DNA from: Saccharothrix saharensis
Lineage (GTDB): Bacteria > Actinomycetota > Actinomycetes > Mycobacteriales > Pseudonocardiaceae
Reading direction: 5' to 3'
Assembly (NCBI RefSeq): GCF_006716745.1
Contig: NZ_VFPP01000001.1
Span: forward strand, 7,389,386-7,453,385
Length of the DNA: 64,000 nt
Position 1 is the stretch's first letter, and each line of letters begins with the position of its first letter. This document shows, piece after piece, positions 34,904 to 43,833 of this stretch. The translations under genes were made by a program, and so were the position numbers. A model generated the notes under the pieces. That model saw nothing but the letters and a program-made list of their open reading frames with translations, was not told where the DNA came from and ran no database searches.

Positions 34904-35289
34904 GGTCGAGATCCTGCCGGCGCGGAGGGCGGTGGCGCCGACGTCGTCGCACCCCGCCTCCCGGTACCTTGAACCGCGATACCGACGCCCTGCCGAGGAG
35001 CCCGTGCACCAGCCGCCGGACGAACGGGTGCACCACTACCCGCGTGCCGAAATAGTTCGGGAGCGAGCGGTTCTCCCGGTTCGCGGGCGGCCCTCCCGAC
35101 CAGTCCGCCACCAACGTCCGCAACGTCGCAACCACCCGATCCTAGTGGCGTGCCGCCGGCGCCGATGGACAACCAGGCACGCCGCGGTCCTCATCGGGAT
35201 CAGCACCAACGGCAGGGCCGCCGCTGCGTGCCGGTCGGGTGGGATGGATTCCCTCGTCGCGTTGTGCGGTTGAGGCACAGCGCGTATCC
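34904..35289. other. Intergenic stretch without a supported gene
   Basis: About 390 bases. A short minus-strand segment (about 35100-34980, PNYFGTRVVVHPFVRRLVHG) is protein-like but opens into low-complexity Arg-rich frames, so at most a fragment. No RNA or regulatory element seen. Confidence 0.4.
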
Positions 35290-35583
35290 CTGACACCACG
35301 GTGCATCACGGCCTCGGTGCTCACCTTCGGCGCGAAGGTCAACTGCTACGCCCAGCCCCGCGTGTCCCGGGCACGCACCCTGACCCACTGCTTGGACCAA
35401 CCCCAGCGGCGCCTGTCCGAGACGTCCCAGTTCGTGGTGAACATGATGGGGCGCGCCGCGTTCGGCTCCGGCGGGTCGTTCGTGCCCACCATCCAGGAGA
35501 CGCGCCTGATCCACGCCGCCGTGCCCACCCGGCCCGGCGCACCGGACCCGGCCCGACCCGTCGCGGGTGCGCCGACCACGTGA
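35290..35583 (+). pseudogene. Fragment of DUF2236 (MpaB/Lcp-like) oxygenase
   Basis: About 80 codons read SVLTFGAKVNCYAQPRVSRA, then LSETSQFVVNMMGRAAFGSG and FVPTIQETRLIHAAV. The last parts match the DUF2236/latex-clearing-protein region around the haem-binding helix (E-T-x-x-x-V...A-x-K-x-R-L-x-H-A). Full proteins are about 300-400 residues; both ends are missing, so this is a truncated remnant. Confidence 0.5.
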
Positions 35584-35631
35584 CCGGCCGTCCTCGCTGC
35601 GCGGGTGGTGCCCCCGGAGCGTCCGCCGCGG

Positions 35632-36966
35632 CTACGCGGGCCAGCGGTGGTGGAGGTCGTCGATGCGGTAGTGGTGGACGTGGCGCCAGCGGCCGTCGAC
35701 GAGGGCGGCGTCGGCCAGGTGGTGGTGGTCGTGGTCCAGGTCGTGCTCGTGCTCGATCACCTCGGGGTCACGCGTCGGCCAGAACCGGGCGGCCAGCACG
35801 GTCGCGGCGACGGTGACCGCGGCCAGCACGGCGAGGGCGACCGGCATTCCGGCGGCGGTGGCGAGCCCGCCGGCCAGGGGGTAGCCGAGCAGCCAGCAGG
35901 CGTGGGAGAGGGCGAAGTCGGCGGCGAACACCGCGGGCAGGTCGGCGGGATGGGCCGAGCGGCGCAGGAGTCGGCCGCCGGGGGTCAGCACGAGGGAGCT
36001 GCCCGCGCCGATCAACGCCCACAGCGCGAGCAGGGCGGGCCAGCGCGAGTCGCCGAGCAGGGCGGTGACGGGGACCGCGAGCAGCAGCACGGCCGCGAGC
36101 CCCGCGCAGGCGCGCAGCATCACGGCCCGGTCGGTGAACCGGTCGAGGACCGCGGGCAGGGTGAAGGCGGCGACGAGCGAGCCGAGCCCGTTGGCGGCCA
36201 GGGCGACGGCGACGGCGGTGTCGTCGCGGCCGAGCAGGTCGCGGACGTAGCCGACGGTGTTGACCAGGACCATCGACCCGGCCGCGGCGACCGCGAGGTG
36301 GACGGCGAGCAGGCCCCGCAACCGGGGCGTGGCCAGGTGGATGCGGATGCCTCTGACGGTGGCGGTGAACGGGCGGTCGTCGCGTCGCGGTCCGCGGGTC
36401 GCGGGCAGCGCGGCGGAGAGGACCAGCAGGGCGGACCCGACGAAACCGGCGGCGGTGCCGAGGAACAGGTCGTCGTGGCCGAGGACGACGAGCACGGCGG
36501 CGGCGACCAGCGGGCTGAGCAGGCTTTCCAGGTCGTACGCCAGGCGGGACAGGCTCAGCGCGCGGGTGTAGTCGCGTTCGTCGGTCAGGATCTCCGGGAT
36601 GGTGGCCTGGAACGCGGGCGTGAACGCGGCGGACGCCGCGTGCAGCAGGAAGATCAGCAGGTGGACCTGCCAGATCGCGTCCACCCACGGCAGCGCCGCG
36701 GCGATCGTGGCGCGCACCAGGTCCAGCGTGACCAGCAGTGCCCTGCGCGGTACCCGCGCGGTCAGCGCGCCGGCGATCGGCGCGACGCCGACGTAGGCGA
36801 CCATCTTGATAGCCAGCGCGGTGCCGAGAACCGCTCCGGCGTCGGGTCCGGCCAGGTCGTAGGCGAGCAGGCCGAGCGCGACGGTGGCCAGACCCGTGCC
36901 GACCAGGGCCACCACCTGCGCGGTGAACACCCTGCGGTACGCGCGGTTGGACGGCACGGAGAGCAT
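35632..36966 (-). CDS. MFS transporter with His-rich C-terminus (NreB-like)
   Basis: A 444-residue, 12-helix major facilitator. The first helix is VFTAQVVALVGTGLATVALG and the A-motif loop is GALTARVPRRALL. The C-terminal ~40 residues are cytoplasmic and His/Asp-rich (EHEHDLDHDHHHL, HVHHYRIDDLHHRW). Such tails occur in the nickel exporter NreB and suggest export of a divalent metal. It is divergent from an ArsR-type regulator. The start ATG at 36966 leaves a 55-bp shared promoter. Confidence 0.85.
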   Translation of the reverse strand: MLSVPSNRAYRRVFTAQVVALVGTGLATVALGLLAYDLAGPDAGAVLGTALAIKMVAYVGVAPIAGALTARVPRRALLVTLDLVRATIAAALPWVDAIWQVHLLIFLLHAASAAFTPAFQATIPEILTDERDYTRALSLSRLAYDLESLLSPLVAAAVLVVLGHDDLFLGTAAGFVGSALLVLSAALPATRGPRRDDRPFTATVRGIRIHLATPRLRGLLAVHLAVAAAGSMVLVNTVGYVRDLLGRDDTAVAVALAANGLGSLVAAFTLPAVLDRFTDRAVMLRACAGLAAVLLLAVPVTALLGDSRWPALLALWALIGAGSSLVLTPGGRLLRRSAHPADLPAVFAADFALSHACWLLGYPLAGGLATAAGMPVALAVLAAVTVAATVLAARFWPTRDPEVIEHEHDLDHDHHHLADAALVDGRWRHVHHYRIDDLHHRWPA

Positions 36967-37021
36967 GGCGCGGCCTCCGGTGACCGGTGTCGTGGACGGT
37001 CCGGTGACACCATACGTGCTC

Positions 37022-37378
37022 ATGTACGCACGCGATGACGTTGCAACAACGCAGGACTGGCAACAGCTTCCTTCCGGCGACCACGTCGACGCGGCGGTGG
37101 ACGGCTTCCGGATGCTGGCCGACCCGACCCGGCTGCGGATGATGTGGCTGCTCTGCGGCTCGGAGTACGACGTGACCACGTTGGCCGGGGCGGTGGGGGT
37201 CGCGCGGCCGGCGGTGTCGCAGCACCTGGCGAAGTTGAAGCTGGCCGGCCTGGTGTCCCTGCGCCGCGACGGACGACGCGCGGTCTACCGGGTGCGCGGC
37301 GGTCACGTGCGGCGGTTGCTGGGCGAGGCGATCGAGGCGGCCGACCACCGGGTGACCGGCCGGCCCGACCACGACTGA
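37022..37378 (+). CDS. ArsR/SmtB family regulator
   Basis: 118 residues: FRMLADPTRLRMMWLLCGSE (alpha-3 region) and recognition helix TLAGAVGVARPAVSQHLAKL, then VSLRRDGRRAVYRVRGGHVR and a C-terminal helix EAIEAADHRVTGRPDHD with His/Asp suited to metal binding (NmtR/CzrA-like alpha-5). It probably represses the divergent MFS exporter and is released by metal. An imperfect palindrome (TACGTGC...GTACGCA) overlaps the start. A 35-codon protein-like remnant follows at 37380-37480. Confidence 0.9.
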   Translation: MYARDDVATTQDWQQLPSGDHVDAAVDGFRMLADPTRLRMMWLLCGSEYDVTTLAGAVGVARPAVSQHLAKLKLAGLVSLRRDGRRAVYRVRGGHVRRLLGEAIEAADHRVTGRPDHD

Positions 37379-37559
37379 CCGGACCTCGCACTGTGCGCCG
37401 AAGCGGCCGCACTCACCGGCGACGAGACCGGGGTGCTCGCGGCGGCGAAGGCGTTCCGCGCGGCCGTCGGTACGAGTGAGCGACTGAACGGTCCAATCGA
37501 ACCAACGGCGATTCACGGAATACTGTCCGTGGGCGAGCGGATACGAGGGGACGTAAAAG

Positions 37560-38453
37560 TTGCGCAAATCACGGAGCACATTTCGCATCACCGGTCTGTC
37601 GTTGGCATCGGTCCTCCTGGCCGCCGGGTTGTCGACGGGCGCGGCGGGTCCGGCGTCGGCGCAGACGAGCGCGGTGCGGATGGACTACACCTGCACGACG
37701 TCCGCCGGACCGACCGTCGCGCTGACCGTGTGGGTCGTCGGCGGCCTGCCCGACGACGGCGCGGGCCCGAACAGCGTCTCGTACAGCAGCTACTCCTACA
37801 TCGACGTCGACCTGGACCTGCGCGAGCTGCGCCCGGCCCTGCCGGTGGGCAGCGGGGTCCGCCTGGACGGCGACAGCACCGCCACGCTCGACGCGCACCT
37901 CACCGGCCCGGACGGCACCCGGACCACCCGGGCCGCGTTCACCCTCGCGCCCACCTGGATCACCGACACCCGCTCGGCCGCCGTGCGGGCCAGGGGAGCC
38001 TTCCCGGCGCAGTACCTGAACACACCGGGCGCTTACGACCTGCACGTGGACGACCTGGCGCTGACACTGCGCCCGGAACGCGCCGACGGCACACCCCTGG
38101 GCACGATCACCGCGTCCTGCTCGCACGACCCGGCGCAGAACGACGTGGTGGGCACCATCCAGTCGCAGGCGGCCCACTTCGACCGGCCGATCCGCCCGGA
38201 CGCGCTGCGGGTGGTCTCGGCGACCCCGACGTCCGTGACCCTGGCCTGGGACGCCCGCTCCTGGTGGAACCCGACCGCGGGCTACAACGTGTACCTGGAC
38301 GGCGGGCACGTCGTCTTCGCCACGGAGAAGCAGACGACCATCACCGGGCTGACGCCGGACACGCAGCACCGGGCGAAGGTCGTCACCGTCGACGTGCGGA
38401 ACAGCTGGTCGAACCCGAGCGAGGGCCTGATCTTCACCCTCCCCCGGGCCTGA
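37560..38453 (+). CDS. Secreted protein with C-terminal fibronectin type III domain
   Basis: 297 residues; TTG start after GAGGGGACG. Signal peptide residues 1-36 (RKSRSTFRITGLSLASVLLA, A-S-A cleavage). Residues ~37-195 are a beta-rich domain with paired Cys (MDYTCTTSAG, TASCSHDP) resembling DUF6801-type extracellular domains. Residues ~207-297 form an Fn3 domain (LRVVSATPTSVTLAWDA, YNVYLDGG, ITGLTPDTQHRAKV). Function is probably cell-surface or carbohydrate-associated; unknown. Confidence 0.8.
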   Translation: MRKSRSTFRITGLSLASVLLAAGLSTGAAGPASAQTSAVRMDYTCTTSAGPTVALTVWVVGGLPDDGAGPNSVSYSSYSYIDVDLDLRELRPALPVGSGVRLDGDSTATLDAHLTGPDGTRTTRAAFTLAPTWITDTRSAAVRARGAFPAQYLNTPGAYDLHVDDLALTLRPERADGTPLGTITASCSHDPAQNDVVGTIQSQAAHFDRPIRPDALRVVSATPTSVTLAWDARSWWNPTAGYNVYLDGGHVVFATEKQTTITGLTPDTQHRAKVVTVDVRNSWSNPSEGLIFTLPRA

Positions 38454-38468
38454 CCCCCGCGAACCGCC

Positions 38469-38502
38469 GACACCGGGTCCGTGTTGCGGCGGACCCGGTG
38501 TC
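38469..38502 (+). terminator. Terminator of Fn3 protein gene
   Basis: A perfect 13-bp stem (38469-38481 against 38490-38502) with an 8-nt loop, 15 bp after the stop. Confidence 0.82.
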
Positions 38503-38929
38503 ACCACCGGGTGCGGTTCGCCCGCCACCGCGTGAAGAGCGCCGAGGGGCGGGTCGTCGTCGGGTGCGACGCTCGTGGAGGAGTCGGCCACGCGCCGGGT
38601 GTCTCGGCCGGTGAACCGGCACGGTGCCGCCCGGCTCGAACGGCTGACCGAGGCCGAAAGCCACTGAAGTGGTGTGTGCGCACCGTAGCCGAAAAGGTTC
38701 CGGTCAGGCTTTCGACGCCTTTTCGGGCACTCAAGGCGGACCGGCTGTCGCTCACCATGGCGTTCATGGTTGACGCTGGGTTCGTAGAGCGAAAGAAATC
38801 CCACCGCATCGGCGGAAGGTTATTCGCTCGGGCGGGTGTTCGCGTTCTCCTAGTGCGTTCCTGCCCATCCGGATGATCGCTGCTAGCGTCTCGACGGGAT
38901 GTCGTGCCCGTGATTCGGAGGCGCTGCGG
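38503..38929. other. Upstream region of the kinase-UnbV-UnbU operon
   Basis: About 430 bases with no supported gene. 38680-38890 is unusually AT-rich for the window (GAAAAGG, GAAAGAAATCCC, GGTTATTCGC) and probably contains the operon promoter; no clear -35/-10 pair could be fixed. Confidence 0.45.
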
Positions 38930-40204
38930 ATGGCCGTCGGGAATGTCAGTCCGGGCGCGGTGGTCCTCCGGTTCGCACGGCTCCTGGTGGTTCTCGGCAG
39001 GCGCTCGACGCTGGTGGCCTGGTGGGCGGCGACCGGTCGGCTGCGCGGGCGCCGGGCCGGGCCCGCGCTGGAGTCGTGGCTGGTGGGCACGGTGGTCGAG
39101 CTCGGTGCCGCGTTCGTGAAGGCGGCGCAGTTGCTGAGCACGCGGGCGGATCTGCTGCCGCCGGAGGTCTGCCGTGCCCTGGCCCGGCTCCACGACCGGG
39201 TGCGTCCGGACGCCGCGGCCCCGTTCGCGGCACCACCGGGGTTGGCCGGTTCGCCGGCGACGCCCGTCGGGTCGGGCAGCATCGCCTGCGTCCACCGGGT
39301 TCGGCTGGCCGACGGTCGGGACGTCGCCGTCAAGGTGCGCCGACCGGACGTGGAGCGGACGTTGCCGCTGGACCTGGCCCTGGTCGAGGGGGTCGCCGGG
39401 CTGCTGGCCAGGTTGCCCGTCCTGCGGGGTGCGCCGGTCGTCGACATCGCCCGGCAGCTCACCGACGGCATCCGGGCGCAGCTCGACCTCACCCGCGAGG
39501 CCGAGCTGCTCGACGGTTTCCGGAGGACCACGGCCGACGTCCCGGGGGTGACTGTGCCGGCGGTCGACCGCGAGCTGTCCACCGGGGACGTGCTGGTGAT
39601 GGAGTTCGTCCCCGACCTGGTCCGCCTCCGCCCCGAGGACCTCGCGGTGGCGAACCGGCGCCGTGCGGTGGTGACCGCGCTGCGCGTCGTGTACCGGATG
39701 TTGTTCCTCGACGGTGTGGTCCACTGCGATCTGCACCCCGGGAACCTGTACTTCCGGGAGGACGGCTCGATCGTGGTCCTGGACGCCGGGTTCACCGTCC
39801 GGTTGTCGGATTCGGCCCGCGAGAAGTTCGCGGCGTTCTTCTACTGCCTGGGCCGTGGCGACGGACCGGCGTGCGCGGACATCGTGGCCTCGACGGCCAC
39901 GGCGGTGCCGGGCGCGGACCCGGACGGCTTCCGCGCCGGGCTGGTGACCCTGGTGGAGGCGAACTCCGGCTTGCGCGCGGGGGAGTTCGACCTCCTCTCG
40001 TTCGCCACCGCGCTGTTCGACATCCAGCGGCGGCACGGTTTCCACGCCGACCCGCAGTTCGTCTTCCCGATCCTGTCGTTGATGGTCCTGGAGGGCACCG
40101 TGCGCGCGTTCCACCCGGAGGTGGACTTCCAGCGGGAGGCGAGGCCCCTGCTGGTCGCAGCGTTGTTCGAGCGCGCGATGGTGCGCGGTGGAGCGTCGCG
40201 GTGA
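38930..40204 (+). CDS. ABC1/UbiB (ADCK) family atypical kinase
   Basis: 424 residues. AAFVKAAQLLSTRADLLP (~63-80) corresponds to the K-x-G-Q motif, here K-A-A-Q, keeping Lys and Gln. An Ala-rich-type loop GSGSIACVHRVR, the VAVKVRRP lysine and the catalytic/metal motif VHCDLHPGNLYF with VLDAGF follow. UbiB proteins are ATPases that help extract or modify polyprenyl lipids and quinones at membranes. No C-terminal membrane helices are obvious. The start ATG is 8 bases after GGAGG. It is coupled (GTGA) to the UnbV-like gene, so it probably serves the same lipid/redox system. Confidence 0.9.
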   Translation: MAVGNVSPGAVVLRFARLLVVLGRRSTLVAWWAATGRLRGRRAGPALESWLVGTVVELGAAFVKAAQLLSTRADLLPPEVCRALARLHDRVRPDAAAPFAAPPGLAGSPATPVGSGSIACVHRVRLADGRDVAVKVRRPDVERTLPLDLALVEGVAGLLARLPVLRGAPVVDIARQLTDGIRAQLDLTREAELLDGFRRTTADVPGVTVPAVDRELSTGDVLVMEFVPDLVRLRPEDLAVANRRRAVVTALRVVYRMLFLDGVVHCDLHPGNLYFREDGSIVVLDAGFTVRLSDSAREKFAAFFYCLGRGDGPACADIVASTATAVPGADPDGFRAGLVTLVEANSGLRAGEFDLLSFATALFDIQRRHGFHADPQFVFPILSLMVLEGTVRAFHPEVDFQREARPLLVAALFERAMVRGGASR

Positions 40205-42120
40205 GGCCGTTGCCGCGCCGGCACGCCGTCCGGCTGGTCGCGCTGCTCGGCTGCGCCGCGGTGTTCGCCGCGACCGTCGAGCCCCAGCCGTCGGCGGCGG
40301 AACGCGACGCGCTCGCCGGGCGGTTCTCGTTCACCCACCACCCGGTGGGCCCGGCCGACCGACCCGGTGCCCGACACCTGCGTTCCGTCGCCCCAGCCTA
40401 CGAGCGCATCAGGTCGTGGATCTCCTCGCTCGGCGCCGGAGCCGGCCTGTTCGCCGCGGACGGCGGCACCGCCTCGCACGACCTGTGCCTGGTCGATCCC
40501 CGCACGGACGCGGTCAGCGTGGCGCCCGCACCCACGACCGGCGCGCGCTACCCGGCGTTCCCGCTCGTCCCCGGCGGGGCCGAGCCGCCCCCGTCCACGG
40601 CGCCGATGGGGTGCCTGCCGGTCGACTTCGACGAGGACGGCTGGCAGGACGTGGTCGTGTACTACTGGGGTCGCTCGCCCGTGCTGTTCCGGCGCACCCC
40701 CGGCGTGCCGCCCTCGGCAGCCGCGTTCTCCGCGCGCGAACTCGTCAGCCCGCGGCAGGTGTGGAACACCAACGCCGCCACCACGGGTGACTTCGACGGC
40801 GACGGCCACCTCGACCTGGTGTTCGGCAACTACTTCCCGGACGGCGTCCGCGTGCTCGACCCGAGCGCCGGATCCCCGGGGCCGGTCATGAACGACTCGC
40901 TCTCGAACGCGGCCAACGGGGGCACGCTGCGCCTGTTCCGGTCCGCGGGCGGCGGGCGCTTCACCGAGGCGCGCGACGCCTTCGCCCCGGCGGACCGGAC
41001 CGGGTGGACCCTCGCGCTCGGCGCCCAGGACCTCGACGGCGACGGGCTGCCGGAGCTGTACGTGGCCAACGACTTCGGCTCGGACCGGTTGCTGGTCAAC
41101 GGGTCCGCACCGGGGCGTGTCGCGTTCACGCCGGCCGGTGGCGTCCGGCACGCGACCACACCGAAGTCGAAGGTGCTGGGCGACGACTCGTTCAAGGGTA
41201 TGGGCGTGGCGTTCACCGACCTGCTGGGCACGGGCGTGCCCGCCATCCTGGTCAGCAACATCACCGAGCCGTATGCCCTCCAGGAGAGCAACTTCGCCTT
41301 CGTCGCGACCGTGGCCAGGACCGCCGTGGCCGACCGGTTGCGCCACGGGGTGGCTCCCTACGACGACCGCAGCGAAAGCCTCGGCCTGTCCCGGTCGGGC
41401 TGGTCGTGGGACGTCAAGGCCGCCGACTTCGACAACACCGGGTCGGACGAGGTGATGCACGCGACCGGGTTCGTCGCCGGCACGGAGAACGGCTGGGCAC
41501 GGTTGCAGGAGCTGGCCATGGCCAACGACCTCGTGGTCGGCCACCCCGGGCTGTGGCCGACCTTCACCGACGGCGTCGACCTGTCCGGCCACGATCGCAA
41601 CACGTTCTTCGTGCGCGGTCCGGACGGCCGGTTCGTGGACGTGGCCGGTCGGCTCGGCGTGGACAGCTCCGCGGTCAGCCGGGCGTTCGCCGTCGGGGAC
41701 GTGGACTCGGACGGCCGGCTGGACTTCGTGGTCGCCAACCAGTGGGCGCGGTCGACCCTGTACCGGAACACCTCGCCGGCGGGGAGCTTCCTCGGCCTGC
41801 GGCTGCGCCTGCCGACCGGCGCGGACCGGTGCGTCGCGGGCGCGGGCGGGCCGACCACGCCGGCGATCGGCGCGGAGGCTCAGGTCTCGACCCCGGACGG
41901 CGGCGCCGGGGTGGCGCAGCTCTACCCGGCCAACGGCCACAACGGGGTGAACGCCGCGGACCTGCACTTCGGCCTCGGCGCGCACCCGGCCGCCGCGGTG
42001 CCGGTCCGGCTGACCTGGCGGGACGGGTGCGGGCACCGGCACACCGGATCGGTCTCCCTGACCCCCGGCTGGCACGTGCTCCGGCTGGGGCCCGACGGCA
42101 GCGTGCGGGAGGACTGGTGA
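40201..42120 (+). CDS. UnbV-like FG-GAP/VCBS and ASPIC domain protein
   Basis: 639 residues with an N-terminal signal/anchor (LVALLGCAAVFAATVEP). Repeated Ca2+-binding FG-GAP loops: FDEDGWQDVVVYYW, FDGDGHLDLVFGNY, LDGDGLPELYVAND, VDSDGRLDFVVANQ. The C-terminus has the ASPIC/UnbV-type segment (GAEAQVSTPDGG, LYPANGHNG, LHFGLG). This is the CRTAC1/UnbV architecture of a beta-propeller outside the cell. UnbV proteins are conserved next to PKSE in enediyne clusters, but this copy lies 36 kb from the PKSE in a separate operon. The GTG start overlaps the kinase stop; the stop overlaps the next GTG. Confidence 0.88.
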   Translation: MRPLPRRHAVRLVALLGCAAVFAATVEPQPSAAERDALAGRFSFTHHPVGPADRPGARHLRSVAPAYERIRSWISSLGAGAGLFAADGGTASHDLCLVDPRTDAVSVAPAPTTGARYPAFPLVPGGAEPPPSTAPMGCLPVDFDEDGWQDVVVYYWGRSPVLFRRTPGVPPSAAAFSARELVSPRQVWNTNAATTGDFDGDGHLDLVFGNYFPDGVRVLDPSAGSPGPVMNDSLSNAANGGTLRLFRSAGGGRFTEARDAFAPADRTGWTLALGAQDLDGDGLPELYVANDFGSDRLLVNGSAPGRVAFTPAGGVRHATTPKSKVLGDDSFKGMGVAFTDLLGTGVPAILVSNITEPYALQESNFAFVATVARTAVADRLRHGVAPYDDRSESLGLSRSGWSWDVKAADFDNTGSDEVMHATGFVAGTENGWARLQELAMANDLVVGHPGLWPTFTDGVDLSGHDRNTFFVRGPDGRFVDVAGRLGVDSSAVSRAFAVGDVDSDGRLDFVVANQWARSTLYRNTSPAGSFLGLRLRLPTGADRCVAGAGGPTTPAIGAEAQVSTPDGGAGVAQLYPANGHNGVNAADLHFGLGAHPAAAVPVRLTWRDGCGHRHTGSVSLTPGWHVLRLGPDGSVREDW

Positions 42121-43049
42121 CCAGGACCGCTCGTGACCGCCGCTCGGCGGCGCTGCGCCGGTTCGGGCTGTCGATCACCGTGCTGACGGTGCTCGGGCAC
42201 ACCGTGCTCGGTTTCGAGCAGGCGTACGTGACGCCCGTGGTCGCGGTCCTCGCCGGGCTCGCCGCGGAGCTCGTGCTGGACTCGGTGGAGGCGGCGACGG
42301 AGCGGCGCCGCCCGCGCTGGCTCGGCCGGCCGGGCGCGGTGGTGGACTTCCTGCTGCCCGCCTACATCACCGGAATGGCCTGCGCGATGTTGTTGTACGC
42401 CAACGACGACCTGCTGCCCACGGTGCTCGCCACGGTGGTCGGGGTGGCCGGCAAGTACGTGATCAGGGTGCCGGTGGGTGGACGCCGTCGGCACGTGCTC
42501 AACCCGAGCAACCTCGGCATCGTCGTGGTGGTGCTGGCCTTCCCCCGGGTCGGCATCGCGCCGCCGTACGAGTTCACCGAGTGGATCACCGGGTGGTGGG
42601 ACGCGGTCGTCCCCGCTCTGCTGCTGGTCGCCGGGACCGCGGTGAACGCGCGGTTGACCGGCAAGATCCCGCTGATCCTCGGCTGGGTGGGCGGGTTCGT
42701 CGCCCAGGCGGTGCTGCGCTGGGGCGTCACCGACATCTCCCTGGCCGCCGCGGTGCTGCCGCTGACCGGAACGGCGTTCATCCTGTTCACCAACTACATG
42801 ATCACCGATCCCGGTACGACGCCCGCCCGGCCGCGCGACCAGGTCCTGTTCGGACTGGCCACGGCCGCCGTGTACGGCGTGCTCGTGCAGTGCGGGGTGG
42901 TGTTCGGTCTGTTCTTCGCACTGGTCGTCGTGTGCGTGCTGCGCGGGATCGTCCTGGTGGTCGTCGCGGCCCGCCCACCGCGGCCGGCTCCGGTGGTGCC
43001 GCCGCAGCGGACCACCGTCGAGCGCCCGGCCGCGCTGCGCGAGTCCTGA
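42117..43049 (+). CDS. UnbU-like RnfD/NqrB-type membrane protein
   Basis: 310 residues with about 8-9 hydrophobic helices (e.g. PVVAVLAGLAAELVLDSVEA, GVLVQCGVVFGLFFALVVVC). HVLNPSNLGIVVVVL and FTNYMITDPGTTPARPRDQV match the RnfD/NqrB family, whose members carry FMN on a Thr and move electrons across the membrane. UnbU of enediyne clusters belongs to this family. The GTG overlaps the UnbV-like stop. It ends 14 bp from the convergent operon. Confidence 0.85.
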   Translation: MTRTARDRRSAALRRFGLSITVLTVLGHTVLGFEQAYVTPVVAVLAGLAAELVLDSVEAATERRRPRWLGRPGAVVDFLLPAYITGMACAMLLYANDDLLPTVLATVVGVAGKYVIRVPVGGRRRHVLNPSNLGIVVVVLAFPRVGIAPPYEFTEWITGWWDAVVPALLLVAGTAVNARLTGKIPLILGWVGGFVAQAVLRWGVTDISLAAAVLPLTGTAFILFTNYMITDPGTTPARPRDQVLFGLATAAVYGVLVQCGVVFGLFFALVVVCVLRGIVLVVVAARPPRPAPVVPPQRTTVERPAALRES

Positions 43050-43063
43050 GGTCCACCGGACGG

Positions 43064-43636
43064 TCAGAGACCGCCGACCTTGATGGGGAACGAGTCGATC
43101 TTCACGATCGTGGTGTCCGGGTTGTCCGGCAGCACCAGCTCCATCGGGTTCTGGAGCTTGTAGATGTCCCCCCTCGGCGGGAACTTCGCGAGCTTGCTCG
43201 CCAACTGCACCGGGTTCTTCGTGGACAGCACCAGCGGCTCCGACGGAACGGTCGTCTCGACCCCCGCGCTCCGCAGCACCGCTTCGGGGTTGTCGATGGT
43301 CATGGTGAAGTCCAGCACCATGAGCTGCTCGAACTTGGGCGGGAACACCGAGAGCACCCGCAGCACGCTCTTCGCGTCGATGTCGAGGTCCTTCTGCTCG
43401 ATCGTGACCGTGGTGGCGTCCGCGCCGTCCGCCGCGGGCAGTTCGGCACTGATCTTGTGGCCGACCACCCGCAGGCGCACCGAGTTGAGCGGTTCATTGG
43501 GGTTGACCTCGACCCGGATCTTGATGCCGCCCTTGAAGTCGAGGGTGAACAGGCTCGTGCCGATGGTCATCGGGGTGTTGAGGGCCAGACAGCTGCACGG
43601 GATCTCGACACCGATCTTGGGCAACAGGTCCACCAT
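43064..43636 (-). CDS. Beta-rich protein of unknown function, 190 residues
   Basis: No signal peptide; starts MVDLLPKIGVEIPCSCLALN after AGGAG. Alternating hydrophobic pattern (IKIRVEVNP, VRLRVVGHKISAEL, LMVLDFTMTIDNPEAVL) suggests an all-beta sandwich; a C-x-C lies near the N-terminus. Last gene of the leftward prenyl-synthase operon, 197 bp after the lectin gene. Family not recognised. Confidence 0.72.
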   Translation of the reverse strand: MVDLLPKIGVEIPCSCLALNTPMTIGTSLFTLDFKGGIKIRVEVNPNEPLNSVRLRVVGHKISAELPAADGADATTVTIEQKDLDIDAKSVLRVLSVFPPKFEQLMVLDFTMTIDNPEAVLRSAGVETTVPSEPLVLSTKNPVQLASKLAKFPPRGDIYKLQNPMELVLPDNPDTTIVKIDSFPIKVGGL

Positions 43637-43833
43637 GAGTTCCTCCGTGATCTCGTCACCGCGACGGCTCGAATCTAGGTCAGATCGGCGGTGCCGGCCG
43701 GGTCCGCGACGAGGTCGACTAGATCGTGTCAGCCGACGTGACGGGCAGTGGCCACGGCGGTGGGAAGCGTCGTTCGACCGGACGTCCCCGGCACTCGTCC
43801 GAGCGGTGCACCTCCTGGTGTTCGTGCGCCGGT

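Noticed and set aside
35605..37038. 477-codon plus-strand ORF opposite the MFS gene
   Set aside because: Gly/Arg/Gln-rich shadow; the minus strand encodes 12 membrane helices.
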